Assembly (NCBI GenBank): GCA_937891135.1
Contig: CALAFB010000026.1
Coordinates: forward strand, 1 to 47,670
DNA from: an uncultured Elusimicrobium sp.
GTDB lineage: Bacteria; Elusimicrobiota; Elusimicrobia; Elusimicrobiales; Elusimicrobiaceae
Direction of reading: 5' to 3'
DNA: 47,670 nt
Part shown: piece after piece, positions 7,750 to 16,612 of the stretch
Layout of the letters: each line of letters starts with the position of its first letter
How positions within the stretch are numbered: the stretch's first letter is position 1
Program-made: the position numbers and the translations under genes
Notes under the pieces: generated by a model
What the model was told of the DNA's origin: nothing
Databases searched by the model: none
The model's input: the letters and a program-made list of their open reading frames with translations, nothing else

Positions 7750-9606
7750 TTATTTTTTCTGGCTAAGCCGTTTTAATTCGTTGGGTAAATCTTCTGGCAG
7801 TACATTTCCTGCCTGCAAAAGTAACGCGTTTACTTTGCTGGCATCTTTTAATTTCCGCTTATACGGGGCGGAGGCTTTTTGCCAGACTTGCAGCCCGGTT
7901 AAATAACTGACGGCCTCCCCCGGGGCGCGGACAATTTCGTTTAAAATAGCGGCAGCCTGTTCTGCCGTAAAACCTTGCTCGTTAGTTAAAAAGTTTATGG
8001 CCTCATCATACGAATAGCGACGGGTATGTACGCGTTGGTCTAACAAGGCTTTCAGCGCGCGCTGGTACTTGTGCCATGCCACAAATAACCGTTCTTCATC
8101 CGTTAAGAAATAGTCCTGTTCCTGGGCGATTTGCAAGGCATAATCCGCCCAACCGTTGGCAAGGGTGGGCGAACCTAATACACGCCGTAAACCGTTCGTC
8201 ATGCTATAGGTTTGGTAATAATGGCCGGGTACCAGTTCCTGGCTGATAAACAAATGAAGTGCCGGGGCGTTAAAATCCCGGTCCAGGGCTTCTTGTTTGG
8301 CCTGTTTATTACCGTCCGGTATGCGTACAAATAGGTTTTTAACCGCCGGAATTTTTACAGCAAGTTGTTGGTAAGCAAAATATTTAGGTAACGGCTTTAA
8401 GTTAAAAGACATAGCGGCCGGCAGTACTTTGCTGCGTACCAGTTTGGCTCCCCAAGTGCTTGCCTGTTTGTTGACGTCTTCCAACAAATTATCTACCGTA
8501 AAAGGAGACTGCAACTGCGAAGCTAACGCATAAAACTGCCCGGCTGTTGGTGGCGTATAGACCGGTTTTTGTTTTTTAACAGGTTTGCTTTTGGTTTCCG
8601 GGGCTGTATACGCCTCATTTTGGGGCGGTTCATTTAAATCTTCCACCACGGTAACTTCTTCTGTTTCGGCGGATAATTCAAACGGCTGCAAAGCCTTCCA
8701 TAATTCTTTTTGGGCGTTTTTAAAATGGCGGTCCAATTGTTTAGCCAATTGGTGTTGCGTACCGGAGATTTGGTACTGTTTTTTTAAATAATGTGCATAT
8801 TCTTCGGGTTCCATTCTAAAATCTTGAAAGAAATCTTCTTGTTGGGAAAGCGATTTAAATAACTCAAACATTTCTTTGATGGCAGTTTTGGCTTGGCGCA
8901 TTTTTTGTTTGGCTTGCTGGGCTTCGCGCGGGTCGTTGGTTAGCGCGGTTCCGTCGCTTATAATTTTATCCAGTTCATCAAACGATAAATACGCATAATA
9001 AGCTTTTTCCATGGCCAGCCGGGCCCGTTGGGAGGGGGTATCGGTCAAATTCTGTTTGGCCTGGGCCGTTACTTTGGGCAAGGCACTTAACCGGCCCATT
9101 AAATCCCGGTAGCGTTGGCGTGTGTCGCCGGAAGTAAACAACAGTAAGTCATACAGGGCATCTAAGGCCTGGGTATAATACAGCGGATCACGCGCCAGCC
9201 GGTTTTGCTCTAAGGTCCAAATCTGATTCGCTACCGTATTTTTGAATAAGTGATATTCCGCTATTTTAGCATCAGATAAGCGTTTCTCACTAATTTCATT
9301 TAAAGAGGTTTGTATTGCTTCCAAGGCTTGCAGGGCCTGGGCGTCTGTTTCCAAAGAACGGTCATTTAATGTATTACGTACCGAAGAAAACCCCAACCGG
9401 GAAGCTTCTTCCGGAAAGAAAAAGGAATACACGGCCATATACCGGGTAGCAGTATCCCGCAGTAAATTATCCTCTAAAATAGAGTTAATATCCCCGGGGT
9501 CATATACCGTTTGGGAAACGGTCGTGATAGGGGCAGCCGCCACAGGGGCAGCGGCCAGTAATCCGCAAGATAAAACGCCTGCTAAAAGCAGTTTTTTTGA
9601 TACCAT
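7750..9606 (-). CDS. Secreted DUF885-family protein with degenerate metal site
   Basis: A 618-residue exported protein: signal peptide VSKKLLLAGVLSCGLLAAAPVAAA, then a long helical domain. The C-terminal third aligns with the DUF885 putative metallopeptidases, but the HExxPGHH motif reads QELVPGHYYQ (residues 456-465), and the EGW motif is NGW (484-486). Two metal ligands are therefore replaced, so it is probably a catalytically inactive relative with a binding or scaffold role. A Lys/Pro/Glu-rich linker sits near residues 310-355. I start at the ATG at 9604-9606 because the AAGGG site fits it; an ATG three codons upstream is the alternative. Transcribed alone. Confidence 0.8.
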   Translation of the reverse strand: MVSKKLLLAGVLSCGLLAAAPVAAAPITTVSQTVYDPGDINSILEDNLLRDTATRYMAVYSFFFPEEASRLGFSSVRNTLNDRSLETDAQALQALEAIQTSLNEISEKRLSDAKIAEYHLFKNTVANQIWTLEQNRLARDPLYYTQALDALYDLLLFTSGDTRQRYRDLMGRLSALPKVTAQAKQNLTDTPSQRARLAMEKAYYAYLSFDELDKIISDGTALTNDPREAQQAKQKMRQAKTAIKEMFELFKSLSQQEDFFQDFRMEPEEYAHYLKKQYQISGTQHQLAKQLDRHFKNAQKELWKALQPFELSAETEEVTVVEDLNEPPQNEAYTAPETKSKPVKKQKPVYTPPTAGQFYALASQLQSPFTVDNLLEDVNKQASTWGAKLVRSKVLPAAMSFNLKPLPKYFAYQQLAVKIPAVKNLFVRIPDGNKQAKQEALDRDFNAPALHLFISQELVPGHYYQTYSMTNGLRRVLGSPTLANGWADYALQIAQEQDYFLTDEERLFVAWHKYQRALKALLDQRVHTRRYSYDEAINFLTNEQGFTAEQAAAILNEIVRAPGEAVSYLTGLQVWQKASAPYKRKLKDASKVNALLLQAGNVLPEDLPNELKRLSQKK

Positions 9607-9874
9607 AATTTTCATCCCTTGTTATTTCATAAAATTTTACTAACACTTCTACGCATATATTTTATTGTTTACGGGGGGAATTTGTCAACTGAAATTTAGG
9701 ACGAAGAAAAAGAACGGGATTTTTTGTGCTTCAGCCCGTAGTTAATCCCATGTTTTAAACAGTATTAGGGCCGTAATTGGGGGGTGTTCACGTTTTTATA
9801 TGTTATACGGCCTTATTTAGTAGAAAAAATATCAAATCAACTCCATTATTGTTATAATTAAAAAAGGAGAAAAT
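9607..9874. other. Intergenic region between divergent genes
   Basis: GGGATT near 9715 and AATCCC near 9744 form a loose inverted repeat; GGCCGTA and TACGGCC (about 9769 and 9806) form another. TATAAT at 9853-9858 is the likely -10 of the epimerase gene, followed by an AAAGGAG ribosome site. No gene is seen. Confidence 0.4.
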
Positions 9875-10836
9875 ATGTCTTTATCTAAAACTGTTTTAAT
9901 TACCGGCGCGGGCGGCTTTATTGGGCACCATATCGTGCGTGAGTTTGCCAAACATAATTGGACGGTGTACGCACTTATCCACCGCCAACTGCCCGAAGAA
10001 CTGAAACAACTGTCCAACGTACATATTATTCAAGGAAGTATGACGGCCCCGGATATTATGAGTCAAATTACTACCGCTATGGGGGACGGCCCGAAGTAGT
10101 CGTACACGCAGCCGGACTCGCCGCCGACGTGGGGCCGGACCGCCTGTACAAAGCCCTTAACTTTGAAAGCGTGAAAACATTGGCTGCATTACCCACCTGT
10201 AAACTTGTTTATATTTCATCTTCCGACGTGTACGGCATTAAAGATTTTCACGGAGAGGATGAAGATACGCTGCCTTTTGAAACAAAACCGTTAGGCCCGT
10301 ACCCTAAATACAAAATAGAAAGCGAGAAGTGGCTGCGTGCCCACTTGCCCACGGATAAATACGTGATTTTGCGTCCGTGTGCCGTATATGGGGAGGGGGA
10401 TCAAAGCATTACCAACCGTATCGTAGCCTTTTTAGCTGTTTCTGCGGCAATTATCCATTTTGGTAAATGGAAAGGCCAAAACCGTTGGCCGGCTGCAGCG
10501 GTGGAAAAGGTGGCACAAGTGGCGTATGTGGCGGCCTGTTGCACGGACTTTGACGGGCAAGCCATTAACATTATTGACCCCGAGCATACCACGCTGGATG
10601 CTTTTTACCGCAAAGTAGCGGCTGAGCACTTCCCGGGCAAGAAGTTCCGCTCTATTACGCTTCCGTTTTGGGTAGGCAAACTATTGGGGCGTATTTCTAC
10701 GACACTTTCTAATCTCTTGGGCCGCACGGAGCAACTGTTTGACCCGTCCCTTTATGCGGTGTACACGGTGGCCAGTAATTTAGATTTTAGCTGTGCCCGC
10801 CAGCAAAAGGCCTTGGAAAAGTATAAGACACTTTAA
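9875..10836 (+). pseudogene. NAD-dependent epimerase/dehydratase, frameshifted
   Basis: An extended short-chain dehydrogenase acting on sugar nucleotides or a related substrate. The first part (frame from 9875) has the NAD loop VLITGAGGFIGHHIVREF and ends at a TAG at about 10097. The rest lies in another frame: PEVVVHAAGLAADVG, LVYISSSDVYG, GPYPKYKIESEKW with the catalytic YxxxK, and VILRPCAVYGEG. The break is at a run of five G (10081-10085); one more G restores a single frame of about 320 residues. It may be a recent mutation, a sequencing error or a rare slippage site. A good AAAGGAG site precedes the start. Substrate unknown. Confidence 0.8.
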
Positions 10837-10982
10837 CAATCTTTTCGTGCGAATGGTTTATAATGAAAGTATATTCCTATACTGAAGTAAGTATGCGTAA
10901 ACTTGTATTAAGTATTGCTATTTTGCGGCCCACTCTCACACGCATCTTTTAGCGTTGGCAGGCAAAGGAATAGTATTACAAT

Positions 10983-12107
10983 CTAATCCGTCAGGTCCAC
11001 ATCCGGTGTAATTTGGATTTGATAGTTCGGATAGGCTGTTTGGACTTCTTTTAAGAGTGTTTCTAATGCTTGGCCCCTAGCAATATCAAAACTAAGCACC
11101 ACATCAAAGCGCATTTTCTTTTCGGCAATACTCACATAAAACCCATGCAGTTGTAAGGCCCAATCGTGCGTGAGTACCATTTTTTGCACGTTGTTACGTA
11201 TTAACGCCGCTTCTTCGTCCTTGGTGTTGTACGAGTACACCCCTACGCCCGTTAAAATAACGCCTGTTTTATGGTATACGCTTTCTTCTATTTTGCGTGT
11301 TAAACGGTCCACCTCATCTACGGTTAGGATGTCCGGTAGTTCTATATGCACGGAAGCGTAGTGCTTGTTTGGGCCGTAGTCGTTAATCAGCAAATCATAC
11401 ACCCCACGGACTTGCGATTGCTGACTAATAATTTGTTTGATGTCTTTGGTAAGTTGTACGTCGGCGCGTTTGCCTAATATATCGTTTACCGTATCTTGTA
11501 TCATCCCCACGCCCGCTTTGATAATAACGATAGAAATAATTACACCCATATACGCTTCCAAAGAGATATGAAAGATCCTATGGATAATCGCACAAGCCAG
11601 CACCGAGGCTGATAAGATAGCATCAAAAGAGGCATCCGAACCCGAGGCCACTAAAGCCCCGGAGTTGACCTTTTCTCCCTGCCCTTTCACGTAGCGGCCC
11701 AATACTAATTTTACGACCACCGCCACCGCAATAATGATAAGCGAAGTGAGGGTATATTCAGACGCTTGGGGATGAAATATTTTTTTGACAGATTCCACGA
11801 GGGCCGTCACACCGGCATAGAGCACAATGGCGGCCACCAACATAGAACTAATATACTCAAGCCGCCCATGCCCCAGCGGATGTTTTTTATCGGGAGCGCG
11901 GTTAGCCAGTTTGGCCCCGATAATCGTAATAACCGAGGACAAAGCATCGGACAAGTTATTAACAGCATCTAATATAACAGCAATGGAATTGGAAAGCAGC
12001 CCCACTCCTGCTTTAAAAGCGGCTAGCAGTACATTGGTAATAATACCGATAATACTGGTCTTTACAATAACTTTCTCGCGGCTAAGTTCCAGTTCTTGCG
12101 TGCTCAT
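10983..12107 (-). CDS. Cation diffusion facilitator (metal efflux) protein
   Basis: A 374-residue inner-membrane transporter of the CDF family, exporting Zn, Fe, Mn or similar ions by proton exchange. Six hydrophobic helices are followed by a cytoplasmic ferredoxin-like domain. Helix 2 has SNSIAVILDAVNNLSDALSS with the metal-site Asp residues, the next loop has KKHPLGHGRLEYIS, and helix 5 has SDASFDAILSAS. The C-terminal domain is extended by about 70 residues (from about 305) compared with the shortest members. Its ATG overlaps the stop of the MBL-fold gene (ATGA), so both are co-transcribed. Confidence 0.92.
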   Translation of the reverse strand: MSTQELELSREKVIVKTSIIGIITNVLLAAFKAGVGLLSNSIAVILDAVNNLSDALSSVITIIGAKLANRAPDKKHPLGHGRLEYISSMLVAAIVLYAGVTALVESVKKIFHPQASEYTLTSLIIIAVAVVVKLVLGRYVKGQGEKVNSGALVASGSDASFDAILSASVLACAIIHRIFHISLEAYMGVIISIVIIKAGVGMIQDTVNDILGKRADVQLTKDIKQIISQQSQVRGVYDLLINDYGPNKHYASVHIELPDILTVDEVDRLTRKIEESVYHKTGVILTGVGVYSYNTKDEEAALIRNNVQKMVLTHDWALQLHGFYVSIAEKKMRFDVVLSFDIARGQALETLLKEVQTAYPNYQIQITPDVDLTD

Positions 12108-12850
12108 AATTTCATGATCTTCTTTTGTTCCAAGTTCTCATATCCTTCGGGGCAATGCGTAGAACAATAGACCGTCGGGTTATGTTGGATAAACTCACGC
12201 ACGCGGGCTAATGTTTCGCGTGCTTTTTCTTTATCCTCAAAGATGATAGAGAGTGCGTTGGCTTGTAGGGCCGCATCGCAATAAGTTACGTCTCCGTGGA
12301 ACATATAATACGTGCCGTTATCTTCCAAAATGCCCACAGAATTACCCTTTGTGTGCCCTTCGGCTTGTACGAGTACTAAGTGGTCCGTAATGCGCTGGCT
12401 GTGCGGGAAATTTTTGTAAGGTCCGTCTGTAAATTCCACTCGTACTATGTTATCCCCGGTTAGTTTCATCGCGTCGGCTTCTTTGGCAGAGATGTAGATT
12501 TTGGCATTAGGGAACATACGCAGTTCGCCCGTATGGTCCGGATGTTTGTGCGTAACGAAAATTTTAGTAACATCTTCCGGCTTGTAGCCCGCTTTAGCGA
12601 GTGCCTCTTTGAACGTGGCTACTTTATCGCCCATCCACAAAGCGGCACCTTCTTTTTTAGCAATGTCTGCGGTTTCGTTAGGAAGTCCGGTATCGGATAA
12701 AATGACGTCTTTGCCGTCATCAATTAAAAAGTTTTGCAAACTGGAGCGATATTTAACCGTTTCGCACTCTTCTTTTGGGCGAGTACCGCCGAAGGCAAAG
12801 GCCTGTGTCATAAATCCGCCATCGTAATATTTTAGCGCAATAATTTTCAT
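12104..12850 (-). CDS. MBL-fold metallo-hydrolase
   Basis: A 248-residue cytoplasmic metallo-beta-lactamase-fold hydrolase of the lactonase-like branch. The metal site THKHPDHTGEL is clear; other ligands are in QAEGHTKGNSVG, MFHGDVTYCD and the late STHCPEGYE. The true substrate is unknown; N-acyl homoserine lactone and other ester or thioester substrates occur in the group. The ATG at 12848-12850 follows an AAGGAG site; an in-frame upstream extension is not conserved-looking. First gene of a two-gene operon with the CDF transporter. Confidence 0.9.
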   Translation of the reverse strand: MKIIALKYYDGGFMTQAFAFGGTRPKEECETVKYRSSLQNFLIDDGKDVILSDTGLPNETADIAKKEGAALWMGDKVATFKEALAKAGYKPEDVTKIFVTHKHPDHTGELRMFPNAKIYISAKEADAMKLTGDNIVRVEFTDGPYKNFPHSQRITDHLVLVQAEGHTKGNSVGILEDNGTYYMFHGDVTYCDAALQANALSIIFEDKEKARETLARVREFIQHNPTVYCSTHCPEGYENLEQKKIMKL

Positions 12851-13177
12851 ATTTTCTCCTTGTGGAATGGAATTACGCTTATTGTAGCACATTATGGGGT
12901 TTAAACGATTGGGTATTATCTCTACCTACTTGTTTTTTGATACACCTATACTCCAATTGCTCTGGCTTACGTTGTTTCCGTGTGTCCTAGTCTAATTTAT
13001 TTTTGCAAATTAGCAGATGTTGGCGGGGGTCTCCAAAACGGCTCCAAATGCCTCTCAAATCTGTTCAAAACGGTTATAACTCATTAAAAGAGCACAGTTT
13101 ATAAGTGCATATAAAACGTAAACAAGCAGTTGGGGTAGTTTTCGTCGTAAATCTTTCTTTTCCATCTACAAATATGC
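12851..13177. other. Intergenic stretch without recognisable gene
   Basis: On the minus strand TACAAT (ATTGTA at 12881-12886, with TGC before it) is the likely -10 of the MBL-fold gene. The remaining 280 bases show no ORF with a ribosome site and no repeat unit. A possible upstream part of the tRNA-Lys promoter lies at the right end. Confidence 0.4.
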
Positions 13178-13183
13178 TATAAT
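13178..13183 (+). promoter_or_regulatory. -10 box of the tRNA-Lys/tRNA-Leu/tig unit
   Basis: TATAAT, preceded by TGC (extended -10), 11 bases before the mature tRNA-Lys. The -35 region (TTTCTTT near 13154) is weak. Confidence 0.55.
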
Positions 13184-13194
13184 AAAATCGCACC

Positions 13195-13267
13195 GGGCCA
13201 TTAGCTCAGTTGGTAGAGCAGACGCCTCTTAAGCGTAAGGTCGTGAGTTCGAGCCTCACATGGCCCA
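13195..13267 (+). tRNA. tRNA-Lys (CTT)
   Basis: Acceptor arms GGGCCAT and ATGGCCC pair fully; D arm TAGCTCAGTTGGTAGAGC, anticodon stem ACGCC-type with loop CTCTTAA giving anticodon CTT, T arm GTGAGTTCGAGCCTCAC. The 3' CCA is not encoded. The only oddity is the short 22-base gap to the next tRNA. Confidence 0.95.
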
Positions 13268-13289
13268 CATTTTCTGAAGTAAAACACCG

Positions 13290-13371
13290 GGACGGATGGC
13301 GGAACTGGTAGACGCGTACGCCTTAGGAGCGTATGGAGCAATCCGTGAGGGTTCAAGTCCCTCTCCGTCCA
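13290..13371 (+). tRNA. tRNA-Leu (TAG)
   Basis: Acceptor arms GGACGGA and TCCGTCC pair; anticodon loop CTTAGGA gives TAG; a class II variable arm (TGGAGCAATCCGT) precedes the T arm GAGGGTTCAAGTCCCTC. CCA is not encoded. Confidence 0.95.
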
Positions 13372-13408
13372 TATTTTTCGGTCCGTCCGAAGTATTAAGG
13401 AGAGTCGT

Positions 13409-14695
13409 ATGTCTATTTTCAAAACCGCACAAAGCGGCGAAGTGAACACCAAACAATTAGCCAAAGAAGGATGCCGGGTTACCTTATCGGTAGAAGCCGC
13501 GCCCACCCTCATTACAAAATCCTTCCAAAATGCCGCCGTGCAAGTGCAATCCCGCGCACAAATGCAAGGTTTCCGCGCCGGCAAAGTACCGCTGGATTTA
13601 GTCAAACAAAATTTTGCAGCCCATATTAAAGAGCGCGCGTTGGATTTAGCCGTCAAATCTGCCATTACTGCTGCGCTGGAAGATACGAAATTAGATGCGG
13701 TGGCCGTCCCCACTTTAACCAAGGCCGATTTTAATACGTTTAACGACGGTCAATCCTTTACATTTGAATTAGCCGTAGATGTAGCCCCGGAGTTTGAAGT
13801 TACCGGCTACAAAGGCATTGAAGTAACGAAAAAGGCCGACACCGCTACGGATAAAGACATACAAGAAAATCTGGACCGTGTGTTGGATGCCAATGCCCGC
13901 TTGGAAAGTGCCGCGGATAACGCCACCATTGATGATAAATGCTATGCAGTAGTTCACTACACGGGCAAACGCAACGGAACGGATGATTATAAATTGTCGG
14001 CAGATAGTGAACTCATTGATATGTCTGCCCCGCAAACTATGACCGGGTTGGCCGACGCCATCAAAGGGCTTAAAAAAGGCGACGTAAAAGATTACGAAAC
14101 CAAAGAAGGCAACGATACGTTATCTTTTCACGTGACGGTAGACGACATTAAATACAAAAAAGTACCGGCTTTGGATGACAGCTTTGCCAAAGATATGGGC
14201 TTTGAAACGTTAGACCAATTAAAAACGAAAGTCAAAGAAAATTTAGACGGAGAAGCCAAACGTACCGCCGAACGCGACGTAGTTACCCAGTTAGAAAACG
14301 CACTTATCGCGGCCAACACATTTGAACTGCCGCAAAGTTTGGTGGAAGAATATACGGAATCTTCTTTACATAACTTTGTGCACAATATGACACAGTTAGA
14401 TCCGCATAAACTCACGGCCGAACAGCACAAAATGTTTGAAGAACGTATCCGTCCCAGCGTAGAAAAAGACCTTAAAATCGGCTATATTGTGCATGCGATT
14501 GCCAAGAAAGAAAATCTCCAAGCCACGGAAGCCGATTGGCAAGCCGAACTGGAAAAAGCCTTAGCCGAAAATAAACAGGCTACGGATGAGAAAAAAATCA
14601 AAACTTTCTTTACCGAACGCAAGGACCAAATTTTGGCTACGCTGACGGAACGCAAAGTATTTGATTACCTCAAAAAAGAAGCCAGCTATAAATAA
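13409..14695 (+). CDS. tig: Trigger factor
   Basis: Ribosome-bound chaperone and prolyl isomerase that receives nascent chains at the exit tunnel. The 428-residue length is normal. The N-terminal domain has the ribosome-docking motif GFRAGKVP at residues 54-61; the FKBP domain (about 155-245) includes DKCYAVVHYTG; the C-terminal arms follow, rich in Glu/Lys helices. The ATG follows an AAGGAG site. It lies right behind the two tRNAs and may share their transcript. Unlike in many bacteria, clpP does not follow; it is 23 kb away. Confidence 0.96.
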   Translation: MSIFKTAQSGEVNTKQLAKEGCRVTLSVEAAPTLITKSFQNAAVQVQSRAQMQGFRAGKVPLDLVKQNFAAHIKERALDLAVKSAITAALEDTKLDAVAVPTLTKADFNTFNDGQSFTFELAVDVAPEFEVTGYKGIEVTKKADTATDKDIQENLDRVLDANARLESAADNATIDDKCYAVVHYTGKRNGTDDYKLSADSELIDMSAPQTMTGLADAIKGLKKGDVKDYETKEGNDTLSFHVTVDDIKYKKVPALDDSFAKDMGFETLDQLKTKVKENLDGEAKRTAERDVVTQLENALIAANTFELPQSLVEEYTESSLHNFVHNMTQLDPHKLTAEQHKMFEERIRPSVEKDLKIGYIVHAIAKKENLQATEADWQAELEKALAENKQATDEKKIKTFFTERKDQILATLTERKVFDYLKKEASYK

Positions 14696-14718
14696 AAGAT
14701 TGTTTAACATGTACGAAG

Positions 14719-14745
14719 ATCCCGGTTTTTAGACCGGGATTTTTT
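14719..14745 (+). terminator. Rho-independent terminator of tig
   Basis: ATCCCGGT (14719-14726) pairs with ACCGGGAT (14733-14740), followed by a run of T. Confidence 0.92.
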
Positions 14746-14753
14746 ATGGTGCC

Positions 14754-14852
14754 GATATAGGTCCGGGTTTACCCTGACGCGGCAATCTCCGCCTTCAAAT
14801 CAACCGTCATTCCCGAGGGTTGGCGGCCCGCAGGGTTCGGCAATCTCCGCCT
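14754..14852. repeat. Dispersed hairpin repeats
   Basis: A GGTCCGGG/ACCCTGAC-type unit at 14757-14777, a half unit GGCAATCTCC at 14781, and ATTCCCGA with TTCGGCAAT (14810-14844) enclosing the GGCGGCCCGCAGGG core found elsewhere in the window. Confidence 0.65.
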
Positions 14853-14890
14853 TATGTCTTTTAAGAGGGGGGCTTTATCTTTTGGGGGAA

Positions 14891-14931
14891 ACTAGGTCTT
14901 TGGACCTAGTTCCAAGTAGGATATTAGGCCC
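14891..14931 (+). promoter_or_regulatory. TAGGYC element, site A
   Basis: ACTAGGTCTTTGGACCTAGT (14891-14910) is a perfect inverted repeat with 8-base arms, followed 14 bases later by TAGGCCC (14925-14931). It lies upstream of a possible -10 TACAAT (14955-14960) of the next gene. It is one of six related sites in the window (B 16523, C 28809, D 36507, E 37022, F 40797), all upstream of genes for exported proteins. Confidence 0.55.
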
Positions 14932-14993
14932 TCGCATTCCTAGTTTAAATTCCATACAATATATATAGTTACTACGATAAGGAGAAATAAACC

Positions 14994-16462
14994 GTGATGC
15001 AAAATCTGTCTTATAAACAAACTGCTATATTACTTTTGATGATGTCTTTTTCGTTTCCGGTTGCGGCACAAAAATTCCGTGCTGTAACTCCGCGCGTTCC
15101 CACAGCTGCTGTTACGCGTCAAGTAGCCACGGCTACCCGGGTTCCGTTTAACCGTGCAGCCGGCGTGGAAGGTTTTAAATTAGATGCTACGCGCCCCGTA
15201 GCGGGATATAGCCGTTTATTTGGTTACGGCAATTACAACCCGGTCCTTGGTTTTAGAATCAAAACACTATCCGACAATATCCAGCGTCATCAACCTTATG
15301 AAATGTTCCACCCCTATAAAGGAACCTTTGCGTTGGAGGAGGGAGAAGTGGTACAAGTCGCTCCGTATGTGCAACGTGCGGGGGGGGAGTTTCCCAGGTG
15401 TTGGTTCCTGTGGAACAAACCACCTTACCGCAGTTAACGGAAGCTATTTATTTATGGCGGCTTGTGAATCCCCAAGTGGTCTTACAAGGGGAACGCACGT
15501 TACTCATTCAACGTGCCCAGGAACTGATAGCACAAGAAGAAATGGTGTTTGCAAACCGGTTGCCGCCCGACCAGGTATTTGAATTACCCAATATTACATT
15601 CTTAAAACGCTTGCTGGACCCGCAATTTACCCCTAAAACTTACGGCCAATTAGCCGAAGAAACTACCATTTATCCGAAACATATTACGTTAAATGGGAAC
15701 GGTTTCCCGGTGCCTACGGCCGAAGCGGAACAAGCCCGGATTTTGGATAATTATTTAATGCTTTCACATCCCCAAGTCATGGGACGGTTTAATTCCGCTG
15801 CTTGGAATTCACCGGGTACGCATTACCAGTCCCGCAGCGGTAATTATTTCCGGCCGCTTGACTATACGCCTTTTGTACTCACGCACGAAGAACGTGCCGC
15901 GGCCGAAGAACTCTTAGCCAAACGCCACGCTGTTACGAAAATCCCGGCGAATGCCACGCCGCGCCAACTTTTAGCGATTGCCTATAATGATTTGGCCTCC
16001 CACAATGTTCCTTACAACAGCCCGCAAATTGCGGATGCGTGGGCCCATTTTGCCTATCCGGATTATGTACATACGGCCCTTTACAGCCACATTCAAAAGG
16101 TACTTGCACAGGCAGACCCGCTGTTGCGGGAAAGTACGGATGTTACGCATTTAATCGTGTTAGATGCCATTATGGGCGGAATTGAATTTCAAAGCCCCTA
16201 CGAATTTTACCGTGTATTAGATTCGTTTGAAAAGTTATGCCGTGAAGTACCTGCCACGCCGGAAAACTTGGCCCATTTACAACTATTGCATGATGCGCTA
16301 TTGCGTGCGCCCGGGTTTTGGGAACTCTTGCCGGATTCGTTTGTGGTAGATGCAGACTTCCCGGAACTTTCCCAGGAAGAAATTATGCAAATGCGGGAAC
16401 GTATGGAACGGTTTTCCAAAACGAATATCCGTAAATGGGCAATGACGAAATTACGTCATTAA
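14994..16462 (+). pseudogene. Secreted protein of unknown function, frame broken at a G8 tract
   Basis: The start (GTG at 14994 or ATG at 14997, with AAGGAG at 14979) gives a signal peptide, ILLLMMSFSFPVAAQ, and about 130 residues before the frame is lost after VQRAGG. The remaining 350 residues continue in another frame from 15389 on (VSQVLVPVEQTTLPQ) to TKLRH. The break coincides with eight G at 15380-15387; nine G would join both parts into one protein of about 489 residues. No known domain is seen; the second half is helical. It may be a phase-variable gene in its off state, a true pseudogene or a base-calling error. Site A lies upstream; a terminator follows. Confidence 0.75.
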
Positions 16463-16486
16463 AACTTCCTGTTTTTTCCCGAAATA

Positions 16487-16515
16487 CCCCCGGTTTAAAC
16501 ATACCCGGGGGTTTT
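16487..16515 (+). terminator. Terminator
   Basis: CCCCCGG (16487-16493) pairs with CCGGGGG (16505-16511), then TTTT. It separates the interrupted secreted gene from the giant gene, so the element at 16523 is not itself needed as a terminator. Confidence 0.8.
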
Positions 16516-16522
16516 GCTGATA

Positions 16523-16590
16523 TAGGCCCTTTGGTCCCTCGGAAGGTAGGGCCTTTTGGCACTTGATGTTTTGGCTAAATCCTTTATACT
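16523..16590 (+). promoter_or_regulatory. TAGGYC element (site B) and promoter of the giant gene
   Basis: TAGGCCCTTTGGTCC at 16523-16537 and TAGGGCCTTTTGG at 16547-16559, immediately followed by TTGATG (16563-16568), a 16-base spacer and TATACT (16585-16590). The element therefore abuts the -35 box. An AAGGAG site follows before ATG 16613. Confidence 0.6.
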
Positions 16591-16612
16591 ATTAACATAA
16601 GGAGAACATCTT

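Noticed and set aside
8585..8791. ORFs antisense to large genes, for example inside the DUF885, tig and glyS genes
   Set aside because: They are mirror frames of well-supported genes with no ribosome sites or family motifs.
10893..10952. Tiny ORF MRKLVLSIAILRPTLTRIF with a TATACT upstream
   Set aside because: It looks like a truncated signal peptide start, but only 19 codons, no ribosome site and nothing after it; I cannot tell a remnant from chance.
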